This document shows, piece after piece, positions 35,570 to 47,300 of a DNA stretch of 64,000 nt. Each line of letters opens with the position of its first letter. Position 1 is the stretch's first letter. The notes under the pieces are model-generated. The model was not told the origin of the DNA. It ran no database searches and saw nothing but the letters and a program-made list of their open reading frames with translations. This DNA comes from Methylomagnum ishizawai (GTDB lineage Bacteria; Pseudomonadota; Gammaproteobacteria; Methylococcales; Methylococcaceae): assembly GCF_019670005.1 (NCBI RefSeq), contig NZ_AP019783.1, positions 1,694,501 through 1,758,500 on the forward strand, written 5' to 3'. A program made the translations under genes and the position numbers.

Positions 35570-36150
35570 GGCGGTATGAATACGAAGGGGCTGGCGTAGC
35601 CCGCGAGGGGCGGATGCCCTTGGTCGCGTTCCGACAGGATGGGTTCGGCGGTGTGCCAGGGGATGCCGGCGGAATCCCAGCGCAGCCCGCTATCGTGCGC
35701 CGGGGAATAGGGGCGGCTGGTCTTGTAGACCACCACGGCGGTTTCACCGAGGACACAGAAACCATGGGCCAGTCCGCTCGGTAGATAGAGCATATTGCCC
35801 AGTTCGGCGGAGAGTTCCAGGGTCAGGCTACGGCCATAGGTCGGCGAACCCCGGCGGATATCCAGCGCCGCGTCTTGGATCCTGCCCGCCACGCAATACA
35901 CCAGCTTGGCATGGTCCATGGGCGGAATCTGGAAATGCAGGCCACGGATGACCCCGGCCTTGGAAACCGAGTAGTACTCTTCCGGGTACACGGTTTCCAG
36001 CCCCAAGGCGGCGAAAGCTTCGGCATGGAACACCTTCACGAAGCGCCCGCGCCCATCGCCGACGATCCTCGGCCTGAGTTCGAGGCAGCCGGGTAGAACA
36101 GTCGCCCGCGCCTCGAACAAGCCCGCCGGGTCGGAGGGCGCGGCGTTCAT
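35566..36150 (-). CDS. RmlC/RfbC-family sugar epimerase
   Basis: The 194-residue cupin resembles dTDP-4-dehydrorhamnose 3,5-epimerase. Conserved: GVIRGLHFQ with the catalytic histidine, [41 protein letters not shown] (catalytic Tyr region). No rmlA, rmlB or rmlD lies nearby. Instead it follows rfbH, so it may be a CDP-4-keto-3,6-dideoxyglucose 5-epimerase like AscE, making an L-configured sugar such as ascarylose. It overlaps both neighbours by 4 bp. Confidence 0.85.
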   Translation of the reverse strand: MNAAPSDPAGLFEARATVLPGCLELRPRIVGDGRGRFVKVFHAEAFAALGLETVYPEEYYSVSKAGVIRGLHFQIPPMDHAKLVYCVAGRIQDAALDIRRGSPTYGRSLTLELSAELGNMLYLPSGLAHGFCVLGETAVVVYKTSRPYSPAHDSGLRWDSAGIPWHTAEPILSERDQGHPPLAGYASPFVFIPP

Positions 36151-37460
36151 GGTCCGGCTCCTTGCGTCCGCCTGAAGAAAGCGGCCAGGGTGTCGCAGGC
36201 GAAGTCCAGCCTATCCCGGTCGAGGCCGGGATAGACGCCGATCCAGAAGGTGTCGTGCATGATCCGGTCGGTGTTGGCGAGGTCGCCGCAAACTCGATAA
36301 GCGCGTCCCGCCATATAGGGCTGCCGGGTCAGGTTGCCGGCGAACAATAAGCGGGTGCCGATCCGGTGGCGGTCGAGGTGGCGCAGCAGTTCCAGGCGTC
36401 CGCCCTGGCGCAGGGTGATGGGGAAGCCGAACCAGGCCGGATCGCTGCCCGGCGTGGCTTCGGGCAGGATCAGGAATTCTTCCAGTTCGCGCAGCCGGGT
36501 TTTGAGATGGGCGAAATGATCCTTGCGGGCTTGGATGAAACCTTCCAGCCGGTCCATCTGGGCCAGGGCGCAGGCGGCCTGCATATCGCTGATCTTGAGG
36601 TTATAGCCCAGGTGGGAATAGGTGTATTTGTGGTCGTAGCCGGGGGGCAGGCCGCCCAGTTGCCAGCAGAAGCGTTTGCCGCAGGTGTTGTCCTGGCCGG
36701 GGGCGCAGAAGCAATCCCGGCCCCAGTCGCGGAAGGATTCCAGGATCGGTTTCAGCTTGCCGCTCTGGGTGAACACCGCCCCGCCTTCGCCCATGGTGAT
36801 GTGATGGGCGGGATAGAAGCTCAAGGTGCCGACCGCGCCGAAAGTCCCGACCGGATGGCCCCGGTAGGTCGAACCCAGGGCGTCGCAGCAATCCTCGATC
36901 AACCACAGGCCGTGCTTTTCGGCCAGTCCGGCGATGGCGTCCAGGTCGAACGGATTGCCCAGGGTATGGGCCAGCAGGATGGCCTTGGTTTTGGGGCCGA
37001 TGGCGGCTTCGACCAGGGCGGGATCGGCGTTGTAGGTCGGCAGTTCCACGTCCACGAACACCGGCACCGCGCCCGCTTGCAGGATGGGATTGACCGTGGT
37101 CGGGAAGGCGGCGGCGACGCCGATGACTTCGTCGCCGGGGCGGATGGCCCGTTCGCCCAGTTTGGGCGAGGTCAGGGCCGAGAACGCCAGCAGATTGGCG
37201 GAAGAGCCGGAATTGACGGTGAGGACGTGTTTCGCGCCGAGGAAACGGCCCAGGCGCTGCTCGAAAGCGGCGTTGAAGCGGCCCGTGGTCAGCCAGCCAT
37301 CCAGCGCGGCCTCGACCATGGCCTGCATCTCGGGGGCACCGATCACCTTGCCGGAAGGTGGCACCGGCGTCTGGCCCGGCACGAACGCCGCCGGGGTTTC
37401 GGCGGCGGCGTAGCGGGCCACCAGTTCAAGAATTTGCTGCCTGATCCCAGCTTTGTTCAC
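36147..37460 (-). CDS. rfbH: CDP-6-deoxy-4-keto-glucose 3-dehydrase (RfbH/DdhC/E1)
   Basis: The 437-residue PMP- and 2Fe-2S-dependent enzyme removes O-3 of CDP-4-keto-6-deoxyglucose. It matches Yersinia/Salmonella RfbH over its length: [20 protein letters not shown], the histidine replacing the usual PLP lysine in [18 protein letters not shown], and the iron-sulfur cysteines in [22 protein letters not shown]. The GTG start at 37460 lies 35 bp inside rfbG. It needs the E3 reductase DdhD/AscD, which is not encoded in the window. Confidence 0.93.
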   Translation of the reverse strand: MNKAGIRQQILELVARYAAAETPAAFVPGQTPVPPSGKVIGAPEMQAMVEAALDGWLTTGRFNAAFEQRLGRFLGAKHVLTVNSGSSANLLAFSALTSPKLGERAIRPGDEVIGVAAAFPTTVNPILQAGAVPVFVDVELPTYNADPALVEAAIGPKTKAILLAHTLGNPFDLDAIAGLAEKHGLWLIEDCCDALGSTYRGHPVGTFGAVGTLSFYPAHHITMGEGGAVFTQSGKLKPILESFRDWGRDCFCAPGQDNTCGKRFCWQLGGLPPGYDHKYTYSHLGYNLKISDMQAACALAQMDRLEGFIQARKDHFAHLKTRLRELEEFLILPEATPGSDPAWFGFPITLRQGGRLELLRHLDRHRIGTRLLFAGNLTRQPYMAGRAYRVCGDLANTDRIMHDTFWIGVYPGLDRDRLDFACDTLAAFFRRTQGAGP

Positions 37461-38523
37461 GCTTGTCCTCTGCCATATAGGTGTCGATCTGGCGCAGGCT
37501 CAGGCCGCGGGGGTCGGCTCCCGACCAGTGGCTGGTGTGCCATTCGGTCACGGCGTCGAGCGCCCGCCCCAGGTGCCAGCGCGGTTGCCAGCCCAGGCGG
37601 TCCGCCGCTTTCTCGCAATCCAGCCGCAGATGGGTGGCTTCGTGGGGCTGGGGTTCGGTATCGAATTCCCAGCGCAGCCGGTCTTTCCACGCGGTCCGCA
37701 TCCGCTCCACGATCCAGCGCACCGGCTTGGCGTCGGATTTGGCCGGGCCGAAATTCCAGGCTTCGGCGAAGGCCGCGCCGTCCTGGTATAGCCGTTGCGC
37801 CAGGGTCAGATAGCCGCCCAAGGGTTCCAAGACATGCTGCCAAGGCCGGATGGCGGAGGGGTTGCGGATTTTGAGGGTTTTTCCGGCCTCGATATGGCGC
37901 AGGATGTCGGGAATCAGCCGGTCTTCGGCCCAGTCGCCGCCGCCGATGACATTGCCGGCCCTCGCGGTGGCGATGGCCGCCGGATGTCCGCCCGGCCCGA
38001 AATAGGATTGGCGGAAAGCTGCCGTTACCAGTTCGGCGCAGCCCTTGCTGCTGCTATAGGGATCGCGGCCGCCCATGGCTTCGTTCTCGCGGTAGCCCCA
38101 GGACCATTCCCGGTTCTCGTAGCATTTGTCGCTGGTGACATTGACCAGCGCCCGCACCGAGGCCACGCCGCGCACCGCTTGCAGCAGATGGACCGTGCCC
38201 ATGATGTTGGTGGAATAGGTCTCGATCGGATGGGCATAGGCATGGCGGACCAAGGGCTGCGCCGCCATGTGGATGACGATTTCGGGCCGGGCCAGGCGCA
38301 AGGCCCGCTCCAGGGCGTCGTCGTCGCGGATATCGCCCTCGATGGAATGCATGTCGCGGGCGACATCGGCCAGTTCGAACAAACTGGGCTCGGTCGGCGG
38401 CGGCAGGGCGTAGCCGACCACTTCCGCCCCCAGCCGCTGTAGCCACAGGCAGAGCCAAGCGCCCTTGAAGCCGGTGTGCCCGGTCACGAAGATTTTTTTG
38501 CCGCGCCAGAAATCGGGGGTCAT
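37426..38523 (-). CDS. rfbG: CDP-glucose 4,6-dehydratase
   Basis: The 365-residue SDR converts CDP-glucose to CDP-4-keto-6-deoxyglucose. It has [20 protein letters not shown] for NAD binding and the [15 protein letters not shown] catalytic Tyr-Lys, plus the [20 protein letters not shown] segment typical of DdhB/RfbG. It starts at ATG 38523, overlapping the rfbF stop (ATGA). Confidence 0.94.
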   Translation of the reverse strand: MTPDFWRGKKIFVTGHTGFKGAWLCLWLQRLGAEVVGYALPPPTEPSLFELADVARDMHSIEGDIRDDDALERALRLARPEIVIHMAAQPLVRHAYAHPIETYSTNIMGTVHLLQAVRGVASVRALVNVTSDKCYENREWSWGYRENEAMGGRDPYSSSKGCAELVTAAFRQSYFGPGGHPAAIATARAGNVIGGGDWAEDRLIPDILRHIEAGKTLKIRNPSAIRPWQHVLEPLGGYLTLAQRLYQDGAAFAEAWNFGPAKSDAKPVRWIVERMRTAWKDRLRWEFDTEPQPHEATHLRLDCEKAADRLGWQPRWHLGRALDAVTEWHTSHWSGADPRGLSLRQIDTYMAEDKREQSWDQAANS

Positions 38524-39290
38524 GACCACACCTTCCACGGGGCTTTGCCCGATTGCCAAAGTTCTTCCAGGAGGACTTTGTCGCGCAGGGTGTCCATCGG
38601 CTGCCAGAATCCCACATGGCGGTAGGCTTGCAACTGGCCTTCCCGCGCCAGTTGTTCCAGGGGTTGGCGCTCCCAGGAGGTGTCGTCGCCCTCGATGAAA
38701 TCGACCGCGCCGGGGGCCAGCACGAAGAAGCCGCCGTTGATCCAGCCGCCATCGCCGCGGGGCTTTTCCTCGAAACCCAGCACATCGCCGCCTTCCAGCC
38801 GCAACGCGCCATAGCGGCCCGGTGGCTGCACCGCCGTCACCGTCGCCAAGCGTCCATGGTGGCGGTGGAACGCCACCAAGCCGCCGATATCCACATCGGC
38901 CAGGCCATCGCCATAGGTGAAACAGAAATCATCGGCCCCCAGGTAGCGGCGGACCCGCTTCAAGCGGCCTCCGGTCTGGGTGTCGGGTCCGGTGTCGATC
39001 AGGGTGACGCGCCAGGGTTCGGCGTGGCGGTCGTGGATTTCCATGCGGTTCTCGGCCACATCGAAGGTCACGTCCGACATGTGCAGGAAATAATTGGCGA
39101 AATAGTCCTTGATGAGATAGCCCTTGTAGCCCAGGCAGATGATGAAGTCGTTGATCCCGTGGCTGGAATAGACCTTCATGATGTGCCACAGGATGGGCTT
39201 GCCGCCGATGGCGATCATCGGCTTGGGCTGTAGGTGGGATTCCTCGGAAATCCGGGTGCCCAGGCCACCCGCCAGGATCACGGCTTTCAT
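38520..39290 (-). CDS. rfbF: Glucose-1-phosphate cytidylyltransferase
   Basis: The 256-residue nucleotidyltransferase makes CDP-glucose from CTP and glucose-1-phosphate. [25 protein letters not shown] is the full N-terminal signature, and [17 protein letters not shown] holds the metal-binding aspartates. The length equals RfbF/DdhA. The start ATG 39290 is the family start; a longer in-frame upstream reading was rejected. It is the first enzyme of the CDP-dideoxyhexose branch, 114 bp downstream of the GT41 gene. Confidence 0.95.
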   Translation of the reverse strand: MKAVILAGGLGTRISEESHLQPKPMIAIGGKPILWHIMKVYSSHGINDFIICLGYKGYLIKDYFANYFLHMSDVTFDVAENRMEIHDRHAEPWRVTLIDTGPDTQTGGRLKRVRRYLGADDFCFTYGDGLADVDIGGLVAFHRHHGRLATVTAVQPPGRYGALRLEGGDVLGFEEKPRGDGGWINGGFFVLAPGAVDFIEGDDTSWERQPLEQLAREGQLQAYRHVGFWQPMDTLRDKVLLEELWQSGKAPWKVWS

Positions 39291-39404
39291 GTCACAACCT
39301 CCGGGACGCTTGCCTAGTCGCCATTCCCGCATAACGGCGGGGATGCCACGTTCCAGCGGCTGGTCTTGGATTCCCGGCCCGCCCGGTGGCGGGACGGCCA
39401 ATTA

Positions 39405-41249
39405 TTAATAGCCCTGGCTTAGCATGGAAGCATAGGCCAATTCCAGATTTCGGCAAAAAGCCGCGGTATCGAACAAGGGCCAATGGCTCCGTTCCGTGCG
39501 TAAGCGTTCCTTCAGGCCGGCGATGCGGGCGGGGGCATGGGCCAGTTCGATAATCAGATCGGCATAGCCGTCGAGGGAGGTGGCGATCAATTCGGGCATC
39601 CCGATGGCGTGCAACAGGCTCCCGGCCACCCGTGCCGGGAACGCCCCGCCCATATAGGTCACCACCGGCAAACCGGCCATGAGCGCGTCCGCCGCCGTGC
39701 TATGGGCGTTATAAGGCCAGGTGTCGAGGAACAAATCGGCGAGGCGGTAGCGGGCCAGATGGTCCTCGACCCTGGGCACCCGTCCGGCGAAGACCAGGCG
39801 TCCGGGGTCGATACCCTGGGCTTGGGCGGCGGCTTGCAGGTTGCGGCGGTTGGTGTCGCCGCGCGAAGCCAGCCATAGCACGCTGTCCGGCACCTGCGCC
39901 AAGACCCGCATCCACACCGCCCACAGCGGCGGCGAGATTTTGTAGTCCTGGCTGAACGAGCAGAACACCCGCCCCGTGTCCGGCAGGCCACAGTCGGCGC
40001 GGGTCGGGGTCGGGCCGATTGCGATGGAAGCATCGGTCGGCAGATAGCAATCCGGCAGATAGGTCACCCGCTCGCTGTAGAACGGCTGGTGTTCGGGCGG
40101 GATGACGTGGCGGTCGGCCAGGATGTAATCCATGAAGCCAACGCCCAAGGTGCCGGGATAGCCCAGGAAATTCACCTGCACCGGGGCCGGGCGCTGGGCG
40201 AAGATTTCGATGCGCGCATCCGAGGTGTAGCCGGCCAGATCGACCGCGATATCCACTTCCATGTCCCGCATCTTCTCGGCGATCTGGCGGGCGCCCAGGG
40301 CGCGGGCGTCGATGAAATGGTCGAAGGCTTGCACCATGCGTCCGCGCAAACGGCTGCCGTCGTCCGGTCCCAGCGAAATGGCGAGGGTCTCGAACCGGCT
40401 TTTGTCGTGATGCTCGAACACCCCGGCCATCAGGTGCCCGACCGGATGCTCGCGCAAATCCGGCGACACATAGGCCAGCCGGATGCGGTCGTGGGCATAG
40501 CGCTCGCCGCGCCAGAGGGGTGGACCGGGCGGCGGGCAATAGTAATGGGCGAACAAACGGGCGCAGAGGAATTGGTCGCTGGCGCTATCCGACAAGGCCA
40601 TGAAGGCCAGGGATTTGCACACCTTCCGCCCGGCCCGGATGCCCTCGACGATGGCGGCGCGGGCGGACTCGAAGCCGTTCCAATCGGCGCAGTGCATCTT
40701 TTCATACAGCAACAGTCCCGGCCCGTAGTCGTAGCCGGGATTGAGTTGCAACAGCCGCTCGAAACGGGCGATGGCTTGTTCCCCTTGCTTGAATTCGGTC
40801 AAGAGGATGGCGCTATTGGCGAGGGCCGGGAGATAGTCGGGTTGCAGCGCCAGCGCCCGGTCGAAGCGGGCCAGGGCGTCCTGGTGGCGGAGCAAATCCC
40901 GCAGTAGGGCACCGCTGTTGACCAGCGCCTCCACATAATCGGGCTGGATTGCCAGGGCTTGGTCGTAGCTCGCCAGGGCTTCCTGCCGCCGTCCCAGGGT
41001 TTGCAGCAACGAACCCTGCGCGAACCAGAGCGGGGCGAAATGCGGGGCCGCCCGCGTGCCCCGCTCGCAATAGGCCAAACCTTCCGCCGGATTCCCTTGG
41101 TTCAGCGCGATCACCGCCAGGGAATAGAGGGCGGCCCCGTTGCCGGGCTCGTCCGCCAGGATTTCCCGGAACAACCGGGCCGCCTCGGCCCAGTCGCCCC
41201 GGTTCTGTAGCGTTATGGCCTGTACCAGTTTCCCGTTTTGCGTTGCCAA
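39405..41249 (-). CDS. GT41 O-GlcNAc transferase-like protein with TPRs
   Basis: The 614-residue protein has about four to five N-terminal TPRs (residues 1-170: RGDWAEAARLFREILADEPG, RRQEALASYDQALAIQPDY, RHQDALARFDRALALQPDY) and a family 41 GT-B catalytic domain: RLAYVSPDLREHPVGHLM, DIAVDLAGYTSDARIEIFAQ, APVQVNFLGYPGTLG, MDYILADRHVIP, FLDTWPYNAHSTAADAL and GLPVVTYMGGAFPARVAGS. Bacterial homologues of SPINDLY/OGT modify Ser/Thr or sugars. The gene lies 61 bp downstream of the giant Thr-rich repeat gene on the same strand, which makes that protein a candidate substrate. Confidence 0.9.
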   Translation of the reverse strand: MATQNGKLVQAITLQNRGDWAEAARLFREILADEPGNGAALYSLAVIALNQGNPAEGLAYCERGTRAAPHFAPLWFAQGSLLQTLGRRQEALASYDQALAIQPDYVEALVNSGALLRDLLRHQDALARFDRALALQPDYLPALANSAILLTEFKQGEQAIARFERLLQLNPGYDYGPGLLLYEKMHCADWNGFESARAAIVEGIRAGRKVCKSLAFMALSDSASDQFLCARLFAHYYCPPPGPPLWRGERYAHDRIRLAYVSPDLREHPVGHLMAGVFEHHDKSRFETLAISLGPDDGSRLRGRMVQAFDHFIDARALGARQIAEKMRDMEVDIAVDLAGYTSDARIEIFAQRPAPVQVNFLGYPGTLGVGFMDYILADRHVIPPEHQPFYSERVTYLPDCYLPTDASIAIGPTPTRADCGLPDTGRVFCSFSQDYKISPPLWAVWMRVLAQVPDSVLWLASRGDTNRRNLQAAAQAQGIDPGRLVFAGRVPRVEDHLARYRLADLFLDTWPYNAHSTAADALMAGLPVVTYMGGAFPARVAGSLLHAIGMPELIATSLDGYADLIIELAHAPARIAGLKERLRTERSHWPLFDTAAFCRNLELAYASMLSQGY

Positions 41250-41310
41250 GTGATCCGCCTCCTGGATTGAGATCGGCGCAGCCTATCGGTTCCGGGTGGC
41301 GCTTGCCAAG

Positions 41311-44300
41311 CTATTTGCCTCCCTTGTCGCCGCCGATGGCGAGGAAGCCGGTCTTGGCCGGGTCCAGCGCGTCCGCGACGTTGAGCGGCGTGGCGGTCGA
41401 TTGCCCCAAGCCCGGCACGGCGGAGCGCGGGTTGCCGTTGGCGTCGAAGCGGTCCAACAAGCCGCTGATGCGGGAGACGTTCGCCGCCACGGTGCCGGTC
41501 TGGTTGCCGGACGGGGCGTCGAGTCCCGGCAGCGTGCCGCCGGCGGGCTGGGTCTGGGACTCGGCGAAGGCCGCGATGGCCTGGGCCATGCCGCTGACCT
41601 GGGTCCGCAAGCCTTGGCCGTCGCCGTTGGCTTGTTGCGACTTGTCGGCCACGAACCAGACATCCGCCGTTTGATGGGTGGCGCCGTCCTGGGTCTGGTA
41701 GGTGGAGATCAGGTTGATCCAGTTGCCTTGGTCCTTGATCGAAGTCTGCTCGGCATCCACCCCGATTTGCGTGATACCCAACGCGGCGAGGGTCCGCAGC
41801 TCCCCGGATTGGCTGACGCCATCCGAGTTGGCATCGACCCAGACCCGGAGGTCTTTGAAGGCCGCGTCCTGGGCGTCGAGCTGGCCGTCGTGGTCTTGAT
41901 CCAGGGCCGCCAGGGCCGCGTAGCCGTTGGCCGCCGTGCCGCCGGAAGGCAGCGGGGTGGCGTTGCCGAACAGCTCGGTGCCATCGCCGATGACGCCGTC
42001 GTGGTTGCGGTCCAGCGCCAACAGGCCGTCTTTCCGGTTGATCCAGCCGGTGGCGGTATCCTGCCCGGTGCCGAACAAATCGAAGCGCGTACCGGCGTCG
42101 ATCCCCAGCGATTTGACCCCATCCCCGTTGAGGTCCAGCGCCACCGGGCTCCCGATCTGCAAATGGCTGATCTGGACCGTGTTGAAGGAACTGATCTGGG
42201 TGGTGGTCAGCGCCATGACCTGGGCGGTGTTGAGCGCGGCCACCTCGAAGGTGGTCAGGGCCGCGATCTGGTTGGTGGTCAATACCACGATCTGGCTGGT
42301 GGTCAGGGCAGTAAGGTCGCCGGTTTCCATCGCGGCCACTTGCACCGTGGTCAGGTTCACCAACTGCTGGGTGGTGAGGGCCACGACCTGACGGGTGGTC
42401 AGGGCCACGATGGCGTTGGTGGTGAGCGCCGCGATACCCGCCGTGGTGAGCGCGGCGATCTGGGTGGTGCCCAGGGCGACCAGATCGGCGGTTTCAAGGG
42501 CCGCCACTTGGTTGGTGGTCAAGGCCGCCGCTTGCGCGGTGGTCAGGGACGCCGCCTGGAGGGTGGTCAGGGCGACCGCCTCGGTGGTGGTCAGGGCCGC
42601 GATCTGGGCGGTGGTCAAGGCCGCGATCTGGGCGGTCCTGAGGGCGGCGAGGTCGGCGGTTTCGAGGGCGGCGACCTGGGCCGTGGTGAGCGCCGTGGTT
42701 TGGGCGGTGGACAGGATCGCGGCTTGGACCGTGGTCAAGGCCACGGCCTGGGCGGTGGTCAAGGCCGCGACCTGGGCGGTGGTGAGCGCCGTCGCCTGGG
42801 TGGTGGCGAGCGCCGCGATGGTGGCGGTGGTGAGCGCCGCGACCTGGGCGGTGGTGAGGGCGGCGATCTGGACGGTCCTGAAGGCGACGAGATCGGCGGT
42901 TTCCATGGCGGCAACCTGGGCGGTCGTCAGCGCCGCCGTCTGGGCGGTGGACAGGATCGTGGCCTGGGCGGTGGTCAAGGCCACGGCCTGGGCGGTGGTC
43001 AAGGCCGCGACCTGGGCGGTGGTGAGCGCCGCCGCCTGGGCGGTTTTCAGGGCGGCGATGGCGGCGGTGGTGAGTGCCGCGACCTGGGCGGTGTTCATCG
43101 CGGCGACCTGGGCGGTCTTGAAGGCGGCGAGGTCGGCGGTTTCCATGGCCGCGACCTGGGCGGTGGTCAAGGCCGCCGTCTGGAGGGTGGTGAGCGCCGC
43201 CGCCTGGGTGGTGGTGAAGGCGACCGCCTGGGTGGTGGCGAGGGCGGCGACCTGGGCCGTGGTGAGCGCCGCGACCTGGACGGTCCTGAAGGCGGCGAGA
43301 TCGGCGGTTTCGAGGGCGGCGACCTGGTCGGTGGTCAGTGCCGCCGTCTGGGCGATGGACAGGATCGCGGCCTGGGCGGTGGTGAGGGCCACGGCCTGGG
43401 CGGTGGTCATCGCGGCGACCTGGGCGGTGGTGAGCGCCGCCGCCTGGGCGGTCTTCAGGGCGGCGATGGCGGTGGTGGCGAGCGCCGCGACCTGGGCGGT
43501 GTTCATCGCGGCGACCTGGGTGGTCTTGAAGGCGACGAGGTCGGCGGTCTCCATGGCCGCGACCTGGGCGGTGGTCAAGGCCGCCGTCTGGAGGGTGGTC
43601 AGCGCCGCGGCTTGCAGGGTGGTGAGGGCCACGGCCTGGGCGGTGGTGAGCGCCGCGACCTGGGCGGTCGTCAGCGCCGCGACCTGGAGGGTCTTGAAGG
43701 CGGCGAGGTCGGCGGTTTCGAGGGCGGCGATCTGCGAGGTCGTCAGTGCCGCCGTCTGGGCGATGGACAGGATCGCGGCCTGGGCGGTGGTGAGGGCCAC
43801 GGCCTGGGCGGTGGTCATTGCGGCGACCTGGGTGGTGGTGAGTGCCACAACTTGGGCGGTCTTCAGGGCGGCGATGGTGGCGGTGGCGAGCGCCGCGACC
43901 TGGGCCGTGTTCATCGCGGCGACCTGGGTGGTCTTGAAGGCGGCGAGGTCGGCGGTCTCCATGGCCGCGACCTGGGCGGTGGTCAAGGCCGCCGTCTGGA
44001 GGGTGGTGAGCGCCGCCGCCTGGGTGGTGGTGAGGGCGACCGCCTGGGTGGTGGTGAGGGCGGCGACCTGTGCCGTGGTGAGCGCCGCGACCTGGACGGT
44101 CCTGAAGGCGGCGAGGTCGGCGGTTTCGAGGGCCGCGACCTGGTCGGTGGTGAGCGCCGCCGTCTGGGCGATGGACAGGATCGCGGCCTGGGCGGTGGTG
44201 AGGGCCACGGCCTGGGCGGTGGTCATCGCGGCGACCTGGGCGGTGGTGAGCGCCGCCGCCTGGGCGGTCTTCAGGGCGGCGATGGCGGTGGTGGCGAGCG

Positions 44301-47300
44301 CCGCGACCTGGGCGGTGGTCATCGCGGCGACCTGGAGGGTCCTGAAGGCGGCGAGGTCGGCGGTTTCCATGGCGGCGACCTGGGCGGTCGTCAGCGCCGC
44401 CGTCTGGGCGGTGGACAGGATCGCGGCCTGGGCGGTGGTGAGGGCCACGGCCTGGGCGGTGGTCATCGCGGCGACCTGGGCGGTGGTGAGCGCCGCCGCC
44501 TGGGCGGTCTTCAGGGCGGCGATGGCGGCGGTGGCGAGCGCCGCCGTCTGCGCGGTGGTGAGGGCGGCGACCTGGGCGGTCTTGAAGGCGGCGAGGTCGG
44601 CGGTCTCCATGGCCGCGACCTGGGCGGTGGTCATCGCGGCGGTCTGGGCGGTGGTGAGCGCCGCCGCCTGGGTGGTGGTGAGGGCGACCGCCTGGGTGGT
44701 GGTGAGCGCCGCGACCTGGGCGGTGGTGAGCGCCGCGACCTGGAGGGTCTTGAAGGCGACGAGGTCGGCGGTTTCGAGGGCGGCGACCTGGTCGGTGGTG
44801 AGCGCCGCCGTCTGGGCGGTGGACAGGATCGCGGCCTGGGCGGTGGTGAGGGCCACGGCCTGGGCGGTGGTCAAGGCCGCGACCTGGGCGGTGGTGAGCG
44901 CCGCCGCCTGGGCGGTCTTCAGGGCGGCGATGGCGGCGGTGGTGAGCGCCGCCGTCTGCGCGGTGGTGAGGGCGGAAACCTGGGCGGTCCTGAAGGCGGC
45001 GAGGTCGGCGGTCTCCATGGCCGCGACCTGGGCGGTGGTGAGCGCCGCCGTCTGGGCGGTGGTGAGCGCCGCCGCCTGGGTGGTGGTGAGGGCGACCGCC
45101 TGGGTGGTGGCGAGGGCGGCGACCTGGGCCGTGGTGAGCGCCGCGACCTGGAGGGTCTTGAAGGCGGCGAGGTCGGCGGTTTCGAGGGCGGCGACCTGCG
45201 AGGTCGTCAGCGCCGCCGTCTGGGCGGTGGACAGGATCGCGGCCTGGGCGGTGGTCAAGGCCACGGCCTGGGCGGTGGTCAAGGCGGCGACCTGGGCGGT
45301 GGTCAAGGCCGCGACCTGGGCGGTTTTCAGGGCGATGATGGCGGCGGTGGTGAGCGCCGCCGCCTGGGCGGTGTTCATCGCGGCGATCTGGGCGGTCTTG
45401 AAGGCGGCGAGGTCGGCGGTTTCGAGGGCCGCGACCTGGGCGGTGGTCAAGGCCGCCGTCTGGAGGGTGGTGAGCGCCGCCGCCTGGGTGGTGGTGAGGG
45501 CGACCGCCTGGGTGGTGGCGAGGGCGGCGACCTGGGCCGTGGTGAGCGCCGCGACCTGGACGGTCCTGAAGGCGGCGAGGTCGGCGGTTTCGAAGGCGGC
45601 GACCTGGGCGGTCGTCAGCGCCGCCGTCTGGGCGGTGGACAGGATCGTGGCCTGGGCGGTGGTGAGGGCCACGGCCTGGGCGGTGGTCATCGCGGCGACC
45701 TGGGCGGTGGTGAGCGCCGCCGCCTGGGCGGTCTTCAGGGCGGCGATGGCGGCGGTGGCGAGCGCCGCGACCTGGGCCGTGTTCATCGCGGCGACCTGGG
45801 TGGTCTTGAAGGCGGCGAGGTCGGCGGTTTCCATGGCCGCGACCTGGGCGGTGGTCAAGGCCGCCGTCTGGAGGGTGGTGAGCGCCGCCGCCTGGGTGGT
45901 GGTGAAGGCGACCGCCTGGGTGGTGGTGAGGGCGGCGACCTGTGCCGTGGTGAGCGCCGCGACCTGGACGGTCCTGAAGGCGGCGAGGTCGGCGGTTTCG
46001 AGGGCCGCGACCTGGTCGGTGGTGAGCGCCGCCGTCTGGGCGATGGACAGGATCGCGGCCTGGGCGGTGGTGAGGGCCACGGCCTGGGCGGTGGTCATCG
46101 CGGCGACCTGGGCGGTGGTGAGCGCCGCCGCCTGGGCGGTCTTCAGGGCGGCGATGGCGGTGGTGGCGAGCGCCGCGACCTGGGCGGTGGTCATCGCGGC
46201 GACCTGGAGGGTCCTGAAGGCGGCGAGGTCGGCGGTTTCCATGGCGGCGACCTGGGCGGTCGTCAGCGCCGCCGTCTGGGCGGTGGACAGGATCGCGGCC
46301 TGGGCGGTGGTGAGGGCCACGGCCTGGGCGGTGGTCATCGCGGCGACCTGGGCGGTGGTGAGCGCCGCCGCCTGGGCGGTCTTCAGGGCGGCGATGGCGG
46401 CGGTGGCGAGCGCCGCCGTCTGCGCGGTGGTGAGGGCGGCGACCTGGGCGGTCTTGAAGGCGGCGAGGTCGGCGGTCTCCATGGCCGCGACCTGGGCGGT
46501 GGTCATCGCGGCGGTCTGGGCGGTGGTGAGCGCCGCCGCCTGGGTGGTGGTGAGGGCGACCGCCTGGGTGGTGGTGAGCGCCGCGACCTGGGCGGTGGTG
46601 AGCGCCGCGACCTGGAGGGTCTTGAAGGCGACGAGGTCGGCGGTTTCGAGGGCGGCGACCTGGTCGGTGGTGAGCGCCGCCGTCTGGGCGGTGGACAGGA
46701 TCGCGGCCTGGGCGGTGGTGAGGGCCACGGCCTGGGCGGTGGTCAAGGCCGCGACCTGGGCGGTGGTGAGCGCCGCCGCCTGGGCGGTCTTCAGGGCGGC
46801 GATGGCGGCGGTGGTGAGCGCCGCCGTCTGCGCGGTGGTGAGGGCGGAAACCTGGGCGGTCCTGAAGGCGGCGAGGTCGGCGGTCTCCATGGCCGCGACC
46901 TGGGCGGTGGTGAGCGCCGCCGTCTGGGCGGTGGTGAGCGCCGCCGCCTGGGTGGTGGTGAAGGCGACCGCCTGGGTGGTGGCGAGGGCGGCGACCTGGG
47001 CCGTGGTGAGCGCCGCGACCTGGAGGGTCTTGAAGGCGGCGAGGTCGGCGGTTTCGAGGGCGGCGACCTGCGAGGTCGTCAGCGCCGCCGTCTGGGCGGT
47101 GGACAGGATCGTGGCCTGGGCGGTGGTGAGGGCCACGGCCTGGGCGGTGGTCAAGGCGGCGACCTGGGCGGTGGTCAAGGCCGCGACCTGGGCGGTTTTC
47201 AGGGCGATGATGGCGGCGGTGGTGAGCGCCGCCGCCTGGGCGGTGTTCATCGCGGCGACCTGGGCGGTCTTGAAGGCGGCGAGGTCGGCGGTTTCCATGG

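Noticed and set aside
33513-35765. 750-codon frame through the FkbM and epimerase genes
   Set aside because: The N-terminal half is the epimerase gene read out of frame; the real gene starts at 34688.
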